A stretch of 64,000 bases of DNA from positions 992,001 to 1,056,000 of the forward strand of contig NZ_CP017113.1 in the NCBI RefSeq assembly GCF_001720465.1, in the 5' to 3' direction. A program made the translations under genes and the position numbers. Every line of letters begins with the position of its first letter. Position 1 is the first letter of the stretch. Shown here piece after piece: positions 1-8,875 of this stretch. Origin of the DNA: Porphyrobacter sp. LM 6. GTDB taxonomy: Bacteria > Pseudomonadota > Alphaproteobacteria > Sphingomonadales > Sphingomonadaceae. Under the pieces are notes generated by a model. That model was not told the DNA's origin, searched no databases, and saw only the letters and a list, made by a program, of their open reading frames with translations.

Positions 1-638
1 TCCTCCAGGCCGATATCATCGTGCAGGCGGTGATGCTCGGCCTGATCCTCGCCAGCATCTGGGTGTGGATGATCATCGTCAGCTTCTCGATGCGGATCGG
101 CGACCTTTCCAAGAAATCGCGCGCTTACGAGGCCGAGTTCTGGGACCAGCGCGATCAGGAAGGCTTGCTCACCAAGCAGGCGCGCAAGGAAATCCCCTCG
201 GCCCGCGTCGCGGCGGCGGGGCTCGACGAATGGCGCAAGTCGACCGCCAAGCAGCCGGTGGACCGCGATGCCACCCGCCAGCGCATCGGCGCGGCAATGG
301 ACAGCCAGATCGCCGAAGAGGCCGACGAGCTCGCCGGGCGGCTGAACTTCCTCGCGACAGTCGGCTCGGTCGCGCCGTTTGTCGGCCTGTTCGGCACGGT
401 GTGGGGGATCATGAACTCGTTCTTCCAGATCGGCGCGCAGCAGAGCGCCTCGCTCGCCGTGGTCGCCCCCGGCATTGCCGAAGCGCTGTTTGCAACCGCC
501 ATCGGCCTGTTCGCCGCAATCCCCGCCGTTATCGCCTATAACCGCTTCGGCGGGGCGGTGGACCGTTACGAAGCGGGGCTCCAGCGCTTTGCCGACAAGC
601 TCCACACCGGCCTCAGCCGCGAGTTGGACCGCGCGTAA
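1..638 (+). CDS. tolQ: TolQ, inner-membrane proton channel subunit (5' end cut by window)
   Basis: TolQ pairs with TolR as the proton-motive-force-driven motor of the Tol-Pal system, which constricts the outer membrane during division. The reading frame is already open at base 3 (Leu-Gln-Ala-Asp), so the true start is upstream of the window and only a short N-terminal segment is missing. The visible protein has a first membrane segment (ILASIWVWMIIVSF), a cytoplasmic loop of about 100 residues and two later membrane segments with the MotA/TolQ/ExbB motif around FVGLFGTVWGIMNSF and GIAEALFATAIGLFAAIPA. Its stop overlaps the tolR start and tolA, tolB and pal follow, which separates it from ExbB. 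Confidence 0.95.
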   Translation, partial: LQADIIVQAVMLGLILASIWVWMIIVSFSMRIGDLSKKSRAYEAEFWDQRDQEGLLTKQARKEIPSARVAAAGLDEWRKSTAKQPVDRDATRQRIGAAMDSQIAEEADELAGRLNFLATVGSVAPFVGLFGTVWGIMNSFFQIGAQQSASLAVVAPGIAEALFATAIGLFAAIPAVIAYNRFGGAVDRYEAGLQRFADKLHTGLSRELDRA

Positions 639-1075
639 TGGGGATGGGTGTCTCCTCCCGCCGCAAGGGCAAGCGTGGCCGCCGCGCGGCGATGGCGGAG
701 ATCAACGTCACCCCGCTGGTCGACGTGATGCTGGTGCTGCTGATTATCTTCATGGTGACGGTGACGCTGCCTGCCGTCGGCGTGCCGATCGAACTGCCCG
801 AAAGCCGCGCCGCGCCGGTCGAAGAGCAGCCCGATCAGGTCACCATCTCGATCGACCGTGCGGGTGTCATCTATATCGAGGAAACCCCGGTGCGCGAAGG
901 CGGGCTGGCCGATGCGCTGGCCATGCTCAATCGCGGGGGCGAGCCGCCGCTGATCGTGCTGCGCGGCGACCGCAGCCTCGATTATGGCCGGGTGATGCGG
1001 GTGATGGGCGAGCTGGGCCGCGCGGGCTTCACCTCGATCTCGCTGGTCACCGATGGTTCAGTTTCGGCCCCATAG
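638..1075 (+). CDS. tolR: TolR, Tol-Pal inner-membrane protein (ExbD/TolR family)
   Basis: TolR is the second stator/rotor component of the Tol energy module. The 145-residue protein has a basic cytoplasmic N-terminus, the family signature AEINVTPLVDVMLVLLIIF with the membrane aspartate needed for proton coupling (about residues 20-40), and a periplasmic ExbD/TolR domain. The ATG overlaps the tolQ stop by one base, so translation is probably coupled. The C-terminus ends close to the next gene of the operon. Length and signature are typical of the family. Confidence 0.95.
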   Translation: MGMGVSSRRKGKRGRRAAMAEINVTPLVDVMLVLLIIFMVTVTLPAVGVPIELPESRAAPVEEQPDQVTISIDRAGVIYIEETPVREGGLADALAMLNRGGEPPLIVLRGDRSLDYGRVMRVMGELGRAGFTSISLVTDGSVSAP

Positions 1076-1085
1076 TCCAGACGGC

Positions 1086-1859
1086 ATGGTGGAAGCGCGC
1101 GCCTTTTCCAGAGAGGAGAAAGTCGGCCTCGGGGTCGCTATCGTGCTGCATGGCGCGCTGGTGGCGGTGCTGCTGATGCAGGCGGTGCGCTCGGATGTCT
1201 CGGTCTTTCCCGAGCGGATGACGGTGAGCCTTGCCACCGAAGTCGGGCTGGAGGCCGCCGCGCCCGATCCTGTCGCCCAAAGCCGCGCCGCGATTGCGCC
1301 GACTCTGGCCGAACAGCCCGCGCCCGCGCCCGAGCAGGTCAAAACCCCGCCGCAGCGCACTGCCGCAAACCAGCCCGCCCCGAACCGCGACCGCTCGCGC
1401 CCCGACCGCGCCCAGCCCAGCCCGACTCCGAACAAGGCGAGTGAAAAGGGCGGCGGCAGCCGGATCGGGGATGATTTCCTCGCCGGGAGTGGTTCGTCGA
1501 CTGCGACGCAGGAAACACGCGCGCCGGCGGCGAAGTTCGGCAATGCGGAGCGGGCCGCGCTGTTTGCCGCGATCACCCGCCAGATCCGCCCGCACTGGCA
1601 GGGGCAGGCTCCATCCGGGGTCGACGCCGAGAAACTAGAAGCGATCGTCAACTGGGAACTCAATCTCGATGGCTCGATTAAGGGGCGTCCACGCTGCAAG
1701 GTCGTTCAAGCGAGCATTACCACCAGCAATCAGCCGCAAGCCGGGATATACTGCGAACGTGCGATCCGTGCGGTCCAACTCGCCGCTCCGTTCAAACTGC
1801 CCGAGCAATTTTACGACCGGTGGAAGTCGCTCGAATGGGAATTCAACCGAAGGCTCTGA
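1086..1859 (+). CDS. tolA: TolA-like cell-envelope protein (TonB/TolA C-terminal type)
   Basis: TolA links the TolQR motor to TolB and Pal through the periplasm. The protein has one N-terminal membrane anchor (GLGVAIVLHGALVAVLLMQ), a long Pro/Ala/Lys-rich linker (about residues 60-160) and a small C-terminal domain with a Cys pair (RCKVVQ and GIYCERA), as in alphaproteobacterial TolA. I chose the ATG at 1086 because it directly precedes the conserved VEARAFSREEK start. An in-frame ATG at 1053 overlapping tolR is also possible. Assignment to TolA rests mainly on its position between tolR and tolB, since sequence conservation is low. Confidence 0.85.
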   Translation: MVEARAFSREEKVGLGVAIVLHGALVAVLLMQAVRSDVSVFPERMTVSLATEVGLEAAAPDPVAQSRAAIAPTLAEQPAPAPEQVKTPPQRTAANQPAPNRDRSRPDRAQPSPTPNKASEKGGGSRIGDDFLAGSGSSTATQETRAPAAKFGNAERAALFAAITRQIRPHWQGQAPSGVDAEKLEAIVNWELNLDGSIKGRPRCKVVQASITTSNQPQAGIYCERAIRAVQLAAPFKLPEQFYDRWKSLEWEFNRRL

Positions 1860-1860
1860 C

Positions 1861-3258
1861 ATGACAATCAAGTCCCTCCTCCTTCTCACCGCCGCGCTGT
1901 TTGCCGCGCCGCTTGCCGCGCAGGATCTCGGTGCGCCGATCGGCGACGATCAGCCAGTGGAAAGCGTCGCAGTCGAGGGCGAAGATAGCGGCCCGCTGCG
2001 CGGCACAGTCACCGACGAAAGCGCATGGTCGGATATCGGCATCGCCATTCCCGCCTTCGCCACCGACCGCGATCGTCCGACGCCGGCCAATGCCGCGGGC
2101 ACGGCGGCGCTGGGGCGTGAAGTGGCGCGGGTGATCACCGCCAACCTGCGCAACAACGGCCTGTTCAAGCCGGTCGGGCCGGACAGCCTGCCGCAGCCCG
2201 GTTTCGGCCAGATCACCGCCCCTGCCTTCGGCACGTGGAGCGGGCAGGGGGCCGAGATGCTGGTGCACGGCTATGTCCGCGCGCGTGATGACGGGCGGCT
2301 GGTGGTTAGCTGCTACCTTTACGACGTCGCGCTCCAGAACGAGCTGGTGCGCGAAGGCTGGGTGGTGGGCCCGGCCGACTGGCGGCGCGCGGCGCACAAG
2401 TGCTCCGACCTCATCTTCTCGCGTCTGACCGGCGAAAGCCCGTTCTTCGACAGCCGCATCGCCTATATCGCCGAAACCGGGCCGAAGGATCGTCGCGTGA
2501 AGCGCCTAGCGGTGATGGATAGCGACGGCGCGAACCACCGCTTCCTGACGCTCGGCAGCGCCACCGCGCTGACCCCGCGCTATTCGCCCGACTATTCGAA
2601 GATCCTCTACCTCTCTTACGTCGACGGCAATCCGCGCATCTATGTCTATGACATCGGCAGCGGCAAGCAGACGCTGGTGACCGAGAACAAGAACCCGACG
2701 CTCGCCCCGCGCTGGTCGCCTGATGGCAAGTATATCCTCTATTCGATGGCGGTGGGCGGCAATACCGAGATCTACCGCGTGCCCGCCACGGGCGGCGCGA
2801 GCATCAAGCTAACCGACAATCCGGGGATCGACGTGGGTGGGTCATACTCGCCCGATGGCAGCAAGATCGTGTTCGAAAGCGACCGTTCGGGCAGCCAGCA
2901 GTGCTACATCATGGATGCCGACGGGAAGAACCAGAAGCGCATCAGCTTCTTCGGCGGGCGTTGCGCCACGCCCGAATGGAGCCCGCGCGGCGACCAGATC
3001 GCCTTCACCCGCATCGCCGGCGATTTCAACGTCGCGGTGATGAACACCGGCGGCGGCAATATGCGCGTGCTGACCAATGGCTGGCAGGACGAGGCCCCGA
3101 CCTGGGCGCCCAACGGCCGCATCATCCAGTTCTTCCGCACCGAAAAGAACTCCGGGCGTTCGGGCATCTGGCAGGTCGATCTGACCGGTCAGAACGAACG
3201 CCGCCTGCCCACACCGGTCGATGCCTCCGATCCGGCATGGGGTCCGATCCGCCCCTGA
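1861..3258 (+). CDS. tolB: TolB, periplasmic beta-propeller of Tol-Pal
   Basis: TolB is a periplasmic protein that shuttles between Pal/peptidoglycan and TolA. The 465-residue product starts with a clear signal peptide (KSLLLLTAALFAAPLAAQ). A TolB N-terminal domain follows, then a six-bladed WD40-like propeller with repeated blades such as TPRYSPDYSKILYLSY, APRWSPDGKYILYSM and GGSYSPDGSKIVFES. The ATG lies one base after the upstream stop, which fits a polycistronic tol operon. Length is normal for the family and the frame is intact. Confidence 0.97.
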   Translation: MTIKSLLLLTAALFAAPLAAQDLGAPIGDDQPVESVAVEGEDSGPLRGTVTDESAWSDIGIAIPAFATDRDRPTPANAAGTAALGREVARVITANLRNNGLFKPVGPDSLPQPGFGQITAPAFGTWSGQGAEMLVHGYVRARDDGRLVVSCYLYDVALQNELVREGWVVGPADWRRAAHKCSDLIFSRLTGESPFFDSRIAYIAETGPKDRRVKRLAVMDSDGANHRFLTLGSATALTPRYSPDYSKILYLSYVDGNPRIYVYDIGSGKQTLVTENKNPTLAPRWSPDGKYILYSMAVGGNTEIYRVPATGGASIKLTDNPGIDVGGSYSPDGSKIVFESDRSGSQQCYIMDADGKNQKRISFFGGRCATPEWSPRGDQIAFTRIAGDFNVAVMNTGGGNMRVLTNGWQDEAPTWAPNGRIIQFFRTEKNSGRSGIWQVDLTGQNERRLPTPVDASDPAWGPIRP

Positions 3259-3299
3259 CACTTACGCCCGCCACTATGACAAGCCGAAAGGAAAACCCC

Positions 3300-3820
3300 A
3301 TGAACACCAAGCTTGCCACGATCCTGCTGCTGGCTTCGGCCTCGACCCTCGCGGCCTGCGCCAAGAAGGCCCCGAGCAGCTGCCCCCGCCGCCGGAAACC
3401 GCGCCGACCGAGACCTACACCCCGACCCCGACGCCGACCCAGAGCGGCCCGGCTGTGGGCACCCAGGCGCACTTCGCCGCCGCTGTCGGTTCCTCGACCA
3501 CGGTCTATTTCGACACCGATCGCTACAATATCGATTCGGTCGATGCCGCTGCGCTCCAGTCGCAGGCGCAGTATTTCGCGCGCTTTCCGCAGGTGACCTT
3601 CACCATCGAAGGCCATGCTGACGAACGCGGCACGCGCGAATACAACCTCGCACTGGGTGAACGCCGCGCGACGGCCGCCAAGAACTACCTCGTCAGCCTT
3701 GGCATCGAGGCAAGCCGCATTGCGGTGGTGAGCTACGGCAAGGAGCGCCCGGTGGCGCTCGCGTCGGATGAAGCCGCGTGGGCGCAGAACCGCCGCGCCG
3801 CGTCGGTCATCATCAACTGA
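3300..3820 (+). CDS. pal: Pal, peptidoglycan-associated lipoprotein, with an apparent one-base frameshift
   Basis: Pal is an outer-membrane lipoprotein that binds peptidoglycan through an OmpA-like domain. The signal peptide and lipobox (TLAAC, then AKKAP) read in the frame of the ATG at 3300. The Pro/Thr linker and the complete OmpA domain (VYFDTDRYNI, IEGHADERGTREYNLALGERRA, VVSYGKERP) read one frame off, to the stop at 3820. Adding one C to the C4 run near 3380 restores AKKAPEQLPPPPE, a normal Pal linker. The native protein would be about 173 residues. Pal is normally retained and the OmpA part is undamaged, so a sequencing or assembly indel is the likelier cause. Confidence 0.85.
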
Positions 3821-3985
3821 TCAGTCGGAGAGCAGGCCGGGTGCAAGCTCGGCCTGCACCGCATAGGGCGAGGCCTCGACGGACGGGGCATCGTAGCCCG
3901 CCAGATCGCGTGCGCTGGAGACCACGCACAGTCCCGCCAGTGCAAGCACCGAGAACATGCTGGAAAGGGTCAACTGCTGGCTCAT
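3821..3985 (-). CDS. small exported or membrane protein, unknown
   Basis: This 54-residue reading frame starts MSQQLTLSSMFSVLALAGLC and ends in SD. It has a hydrophobic N-terminal segment that could be a signal peptide or anchor, followed by a short polar acidic tail. Its stop abuts the pal stop tail-to-tail. No strong ribosome-binding site is visible and I do not recognise a family. It is proposed because it fills the pal-to-J-protein gap with a protein-like composition. Confidence 0.45.
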   Translation of the reverse strand: MSQQLTLSSMFSVLALAGLCVVSSARDLAGYDAPSVEASPYAVQAELAPGLLSD

Positions 3986-4165
3986 CACGCGGGTCTTTCA
4001 TGGGTCGGCATGGCATGGGCCGAACCGGGTTGTCGCAATGCAACATTTCACATTGCAACTGGTTCCCGCATTCTCACCGCTTCCCATGTCGCACCACTAC
4101 GCCTAGATTGACCGCCTGATGCCATCGACCAACGACATGCTGCCCGATTCCGCGGGACCTGGGCT

Positions 4166-4699
4166 GTGAGCCGCGCCAAGCGCTCGCTTGACTGGGGCTT
4201 TCCGCGCTGGCGGGCCTATGGTTCCTCGCAGGAGGCAACCCAGGTCCGCATCTGCGATCGGCATGGCTGCGACGAACCGGGCAATTGCCCCGCGCCCAAG
4301 GCACCCAACAGCCGCGACCGGTGGTATTTCTGCCAGAAGCACGCCGCTGAATACAATTCGCGGTGGGATTACTTCGAAGGTCTCGAACAGGCCGAGAAGG
4401 AAGAACGCGCCCGCGCCGAACGTGCCGAGAATGCCGGTTATGCGGAAGCGGCGCACTACGGCTGGGCTGGATCGGGTGATGGCTCGCGCTCGGCCGACGA
4501 GATGCGCGCGCTCGACGTGCTGGGGCTGGAAGCCGATGCCGATTTCAACACAGTCAAGAAGGCCTACCGCGCCCGCGCCAAGGAAGTGCACCCGGACGTA
4601 AAGCCGGGCGATGCCGAGGCCGCCAAGCAGTTCCAGCTGATCCAGACCGCCTACGAAGTCCTGCGCTCCGCCGAAGAGCGGCGCGAATGGCGGGGCTGA
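4166..4699 (+). CDS. J-domain (DnaJ-like) co-chaperone
   Basis: J-domain proteins stimulate the ATPase of DnaK. The 177-residue protein has a Cys/His-containing N-terminal half (ICDRHGCDEPGNCPAP and WYFCQKHAAEY), a charged linker, and a C-terminal J domain (ALDVLGLEADADFNTVKKAY to EVLRSAEERREW) containing the catalytic HPD tripeptide in KEVHPDVKPGDAE. It is the C-terminal-J type common in alphaproteobacteria and lacks the Gly/Phe and zinc-finger regions of true DnaJ. GTG at 4166 is the most upstream start consistent with the conserved SRAKRSLDWGFPRWRAYG beginning. Confidence 0.88.
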   Translation: MSRAKRSLDWGFPRWRAYGSSQEATQVRICDRHGCDEPGNCPAPKAPNSRDRWYFCQKHAAEYNSRWDYFEGLEQAEKEERARAERAENAGYAEAAHYGWAGSGDGSRSADEMRALDVLGLEADADFNTVKKAYRARAKEVHPDVKPGDAEAAKQFQLIQTAYEVLRSAEERREWRG

Positions 4700-4709
4700 T
4701 CGCTCTCGG

Positions 4710-6401
4710 CTAGTATCCGCTCAGCACCGACTTGACCATATCGAACCGGCCCGCGGCAAGATCATCGGGCGTGATCAGATATTGCAGCACGCCTTCGCCG
4801 AAGTGATGCTCCGGTCCTGAACAATTGGTCAGTTCGAGCAGTAGCAGGTGATCGTCGACCAGTTCCTCGACATAGCCCTGCACATAGCTCGGCGGGCCGA
4901 ACATATGCGCGGGGGTGGGGGCATGGACGTTGCGGACCCGCTTCAGCTCGCCTGCGTCCTGACGCGCGCGCCATTCCTCGTATCCGCCCGGCTTGGAATG
5001 ATCGGGGCCTTCGTCAGCCATGTATTCGCTGGCGAGAGCATGGACCTGCATCGCCTTGTCGATCCATTCCTCCGGAACCCGATCCAGCGCCTTGCTGTCG
5101 ACCCCGAGACTGAGATTGACCGCGCGCACGACCAGCCCGTCGAACCCGAACCGCAGCAGAGCCTTGCGTTCCTCGACCCAGCGCCACACGTCATCGGCGA
5201 TCTGCTGGTCGATGGGTGTGCCGACCGGCCGCTGGCAACCGAGCGCGAACAGCTCTTTCGCTTCGTCATGCCACATGGCGAAGCGTGCGCTGCGTTCCTC
5301 CTCCGAGAGGTCGGGCAAGAGGAGTTTGGTGATTTGCGGTCTGGGGTTGCGGGTCTCGTCCAGAATTGCAGCGGCCAGCACCCGGATCGCGCCGAAATCG
5401 TGGGGGAAGGCGGGGAAGGGGCGGGCGAATTCGGGCCTCGGCGCGTCGATGTCGCGGATCGGGCCGCCGTCATCGCCGCCCGCCTTCTGCACTGCGAGCA
5501 GCGGCTCGGCCGCCCACTTGTCACCCCAGAACAGCCGCTCGCCTTCCTCCTCGTCCAGCTCGACGGTGGGATAGTCAAAGGCGACCGGCGCGAACGGCAG
5601 GCGCGGCAGGATGCGCGGCACGTGATCGGCGGCGTTGTCGACCAGATTGGAGCAGCCGCTCATCTGGTAGGCGCCGTTGGTGCCGAACAGCGGACGGGCA
5701 TCGGCGGGCACCGCGATCGGCTCCCAGCAATCGGTCGGCCCGGCATGGTGCAGGAAGCAATGGCCCTGCCCGCCTTCGTCGCTTTCGCCCCAATCGAGAT
5801 CGAGAAAGCAGTAGAGCACGCCGTTGGCCGGAAGCAGTCCGGTCACAGCCTGCGCGGCAAGCTGCGCGCAGTCCCACTGCATCACGAAGCTGAGCGGCTT
5901 GCCCTCGGTCCCGCGCGAGCGAGGCCATGCGAAACCGGCGGGGCCAATCGGCTCACCGCCATAGAAGGACAGGCCGTCCGCACCCGGCCCCTTGGGCTTC
6001 AGCGGGCGGAACACGATCGGGCGCCAGCGTGCGGCCTCGATTGCGGGCGGGAGCAGACCTTCATGCGGAGGCGGGGGTGCGTTGTCCTCAATGATCTTCT
6101 GGAGAAACGTGGCGGCATCCATGCCGGCCAACGGGTTGGCCGCCGGCTGGGGCGCAGCACTCTCCGGCGCGCTTGCCTCGCTCAGCAAGCCGCCCGCTGT
6201 CCGGCGGCGCCCGAACCCGCTAGTGCGATCCGGCTCGGGCAACGGGAGTTCCTCGTCAGTGCGTGTGTCCGATGCGCGGTCGCGCTTTTTCGACGATGCG
6301 TTCGCCAGCCCCCAGATGCCTCGGACCACGGCGAAGACCAAGGCCACCGACATGATGACCGAAGCAAAAATGAACTTGTCCGCAAAACTGTCCGGCAACA
6401 T
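4710..6401 (-). CDS. DUF1963 (YwqG-like) protein with N-terminal membrane anchor
   Basis: This 563-residue protein begins with one hydrophobic segment (KFIFASVIMSVALVFAVVRG), then a charged linker of about 110 residues. A long soluble region with DUF1963 features follows: SFYGGEPIGPAGFAWPRS, SFVMQWDCAQLA and VLYCFLDLDWGES. The biochemical role of DUF1963 proteins is not established; YwqG of Bacillus is the type member. It converges with the J-domain gene, with only about 10 bases between the stops. I infer a membrane-tethered protein of unknown function. Confidence 0.8.
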   Translation of the reverse strand: MLPDSFADKFIFASVIMSVALVFAVVRGIWGLANASSKKRDRASDTRTDEELPLPEPDRTSGFGRRRTAGGLLSEASAPESAAPQPAANPLAGMDAATFLQKIIEDNAPPPPHEGLLPPAIEAARWRPIVFRPLKPKGPGADGLSFYGGEPIGPAGFAWPRSRGTEGKPLSFVMQWDCAQLAAQAVTGLLPANGVLYCFLDLDWGESDEGGQGHCFLHHAGPTDCWEPIAVPADARPLFGTNGAYQMSGCSNLVDNAADHVPRILPRLPFAPVAFDYPTVELDEEEGERLFWGDKWAAEPLLAVQKAGGDDGGPIRDIDAPRPEFARPFPAFPHDFGAIRVLAAAILDETRNPRPQITKLLLPDLSEEERSARFAMWHDEAKELFALGCQRPVGTPIDQQIADDVWRWVEERKALLRFGFDGLVVRAVNLSLGVDSKALDRVPEEWIDKAMQVHALASEYMADEGPDHSKPGGYEEWRARQDAGELKRVRNVHAPTPAHMFGPPSYVQGYVEELVDDHLLLLELTNCSGPEHHFGEGVLQYLITPDDLAAGRFDMVKSVLSGY

Positions 6402-6492
6402 GGCGCAACCCCGCTCCTGACGACCATCTGGCCTGATGGCGCAATAGCATGAGCGTGGCGCAGGATACTCAATTTCAGGTTAAGACCCGCGT

Positions 6493-7326
6493 TCAGCGCG
6501 GCCCCGCAAACCCCTTGTCCGTGGAATTGATCTGCGGATCGGGGTTGTCGTTCCACCACGGCACGTCGGTCCACGGACGCACGTCGATCTCGTGGCTCCA
6601 GCAATTGCGCGGCTGGTGGGCGAGGTGCCAGTAGGTTTCGGCAAGGGCTGCCGGGTCGATGATACCTTCGTGGCCCTTGTTCGCCTTGAAGGCATCGTAT
6701 TTTTCGCCCAGCAGCTTGCCCAGCGTGTCGGGCGCATCGACCGGGCCATCGACGATCACGTGGGCGACGTGGATCCCTTGGGGCGCGAATTCGGCGTTGA
6801 GCGTCTGGCACAGCATCCGCCGCCCGCCCATCGCCGCCGCGTGGCTGTGCTGCCCCGCATTGCCGCGCACCGCCGCTGTCGCCGAGGTGACGAGCAGCGT
6901 GCCGTGCGGGCCACCGTCCCGCGCCCGTTCGACCATCGCCGGGAACAGCGCGTGGGCAAGGCGGAACACCCCGTAGGTGCCGAGACGCCAGCCGAGTTCG
7001 AATATCCGGTGCGGGGTCTGGTCAAGCGCGCGGTTCCCGATCTGCGCGCCGAGATTGTAAAGCGCGGCGTGGATTGGGCCGATGTCGCGCTCGGTGCGTT
7101 CCACCAGTTCTTCGATCGCGCCGTCTTCGGCCGCATTGAGCAAGGTGCCGCTGGCCGATCCGCCTGCTGCCTCGATCTGGCCGACCATGCGCGCAAGGCC
7201 AGCCTCGTCAGAACGGCGCGCCATGACCGCGTGATAGCCCCCTGCGGCAAAGCGCATCGCGGCATTCCCGCCGATTCCGGCGCCGGCACCGATCACGAGA
7301 AACACAGGCTTGCGGCTGTCGGTCAT
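6493..7326 (-). CDS. short-chain dehydrogenase/reductase (SDR) family protein, atypical active site
   Basis: The 277-residue protein has the SDR nucleotide-binding motif GAGAGIGGNAAMRFA near its N-terminus and the structural motif YNLGAQIGNRALDQ. It keeps the catalytic serine region LLVTSATAAVRG. Where classical SDRs carry YxxxK, this one reads HSHAAAMGGRRML, so the usual Tyr and Lys appear to be missing. This resembles a divergent SDR subgroup in which catalysis is altered. The ATG at 7326 (MTDSRKPVFLVIG) is preferred over an upstream in-frame ATG that would add unrelated residues. Substrate is unknown. Confidence 0.8.
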   Translation of the reverse strand: MTDSRKPVFLVIGAGAGIGGNAAMRFAAGGYHAVMARRSDEAGLARMVGQIEAAGGSASGTLLNAAEDGAIEELVERTERDIGPIHAALYNLGAQIGNRALDQTPHRIFELGWRLGTYGVFRLAHALFPAMVERARDGGPHGTLLVTSATAAVRGNAGQHSHAAAMGGRRMLCQTLNAEFAPQGIHVAHVIVDGPVDAPDTLGKLLGEKYDAFKANKGHEGIIDPAALAETYWHLAHQPRNCWSHEIDVRPWTDVPWWNDNPDPQINSTDKGFAGPR

Positions 7327-7358
7327 TCCATTTTCCTCTCGGTTGGCGCGGTGCCCGT

Positions 7359-8807
7359 TTAGGTCAGCGCCGCAATCCCCCATACCACGCCGACGATCAG
7401 TAAGATGCCGGCCACGTCCAGCAGTGCGCCCGCAGCAACGACCTTCTCGATCCGGATACGTCCCGTTGCCCAGGCGATGGCGTTTGGCCCGGTTCCGGCG
7501 GGTAGCATAAAGCCCCAGCTTGCCGCGAGGGCCGCTGGCAGGGCGAGCAAGACCGGATCAGCGCCAAGCGCGACCACCAGCGACGCTACCACCGGGACGA
7601 TCCCGGTCGCGGTGGCGACATTGCTCGCAAACTCGGTCACCACGATCACTAGCGCCACCACCGCCACGGCGACCAGCACCAGCGGCCAGCTTTCAAGCGG
7701 CAGCAGCGCCTGCCCGACCCATCCGGCAAGGCCCGAGGCCTGCATCCCCGCCGCCAGCGCCAGCCCGCCGCCGAACATGAAGATAACGCTCCACGGCGCG
7801 CGGTCGGCCTCCTGCCACACCAGCAGCGGGCGTCCCGTGCCATCGGGCAGCAGGAACAGCGACAGCGCGGCAATCACCGCGATTGTACCGTCGGTCCACG
7901 ATCCGGCGGGCAGCATGGGCGCGACGACCGGCTGGCTGACCCAGGCGATGAAGGTCAGGAAGAAAAGCGGCACAAGGCGCTTTTCCGGTGTGGTCCAACC
8001 GGTCTGGCTAGCGATGGCGGCGCGCGCGGCGGCCAGATCGAACGGATGCGCCTCCACTTGCTGCACTCGCGCCACGATCCACGCGGCCAGCGGCACGCTG
8101 AGCAGCACCAACGGCACGCCGTAGAGCGACCATTGCAGGAAGGTGATCCGCACGCCCGCGATCTCGTCAAGCAGGCCGACTGCGATCGCGTTGGTGGGGG
8201 AGCCGACGATGGTGCCCAGCCCGCCGATGCTGGCGGCAAAGGCGATGCCCATCGGCAAAGCGCCGAAAATGCCGTCCTGTCGCACCGCGCCTTGTTCCGT
8301 CCCGTCGCTATCCCCGCCTTCGAGCACTGCGAGCGCCATCGGCATCATGATCAGCGCGGTCGAGGTGTTCGAGATGAACATCGAGAGCAGACCGGCCGAA
8401 ATCATGAAGGCAAGCAACAGCCGGGTCGGCCCGCCATCCGCCCCGACCAGCCGCAGAATTGCAAGGCTCAAGCGGCGGTGTAGTCCGGTGCGCTCGATCG
8501 CCAGCGCGATGAACGCGCCGCCCAGCAGCAGGAACAGGATCGGCGAGTAATAGGTCGCCGCCGTTGCCTCGGCACTGGATACGCCTGAGAGCGGCAGAAC
8601 GATGAAGGGAAGCAGCGCGGTTACGGCCAGCGGAACCGCCTCGGTCATCCACCAGGCGGCCATCCACATGACAAGACCAGCGACCAGCCATGCCCCCGAG
8701 GGCATTCCGGCCGGAGCATCGATCATAGCCGTGAGCGCGAAAGCCAACGGCCCAAGCACAAAGCCGATACGGCTTGCCGTCAATCCTTGTTCTGTGACCC
8801 CAGCCAT
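7359..8807 (-). CDS. SLC13/DASS-family anion transporter
   Basis: This 482-residue polytopic membrane protein matches the divalent anion:sodium symporter family, which takes up dicarboxylates or sulfate. It has about eleven hydrophobic segments, the early LVMWMAAWWMTEAVPLAVTA signature and the SNTSTALIMMPMALAVLE motif in the first half. The repeated IGGLGTIVGSPTNAIAVG and ATATGIVPVVASLV regions contain the Ser-Asn-Thr-like substrate motifs. It lies 32 bases upstream of the SDR gene on the same strand, possibly co-transcribed. The precise substrate cannot be read from the sequence. Confidence 0.85.
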   Translation of the reverse strand: MAGVTEQGLTASRIGFVLGPLAFALTAMIDAPAGMPSGAWLVAGLVMWMAAWWMTEAVPLAVTALLPFIVLPLSGVSSAEATAATYYSPILFLLLGGAFIALAIERTGLHRRLSLAILRLVGADGGPTRLLLAFMISAGLLSMFISNTSTALIMMPMALAVLEGGDSDGTEQGAVRQDGIFGALPMGIAFAASIGGLGTIVGSPTNAIAVGLLDEIAGVRITFLQWSLYGVPLVLLSVPLAAWIVARVQQVEAHPFDLAAARAAIASQTGWTTPEKRLVPLFFLTFIAWVSQPVVAPMLPAGSWTDGTIAVIAALSLFLLPDGTGRPLLVWQEADRAPWSVIFMFGGGLALAAGMQASGLAGWVGQALLPLESWPLVLVAVAVVALVIVVTEFASNVATATGIVPVVASLVVALGADPVLLALPAALAASWGFMLPAGTGPNAIAWATGRIRIEKVVAAGALLDVAGILLIVGVVWGIAALT

Positions 8808-8875
8808 AGGCGGGGCGTATCAGCCCAATGGCGATACCTGCAAGCCCGCTGAATCGATCCGCGCTGGGCCGATGC

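Noticed and set aside
4848-6452. A 534-codon plus-strand frame
   Set aside because: Fully antisense to the DUF1963 gene, whose motifs are clear.
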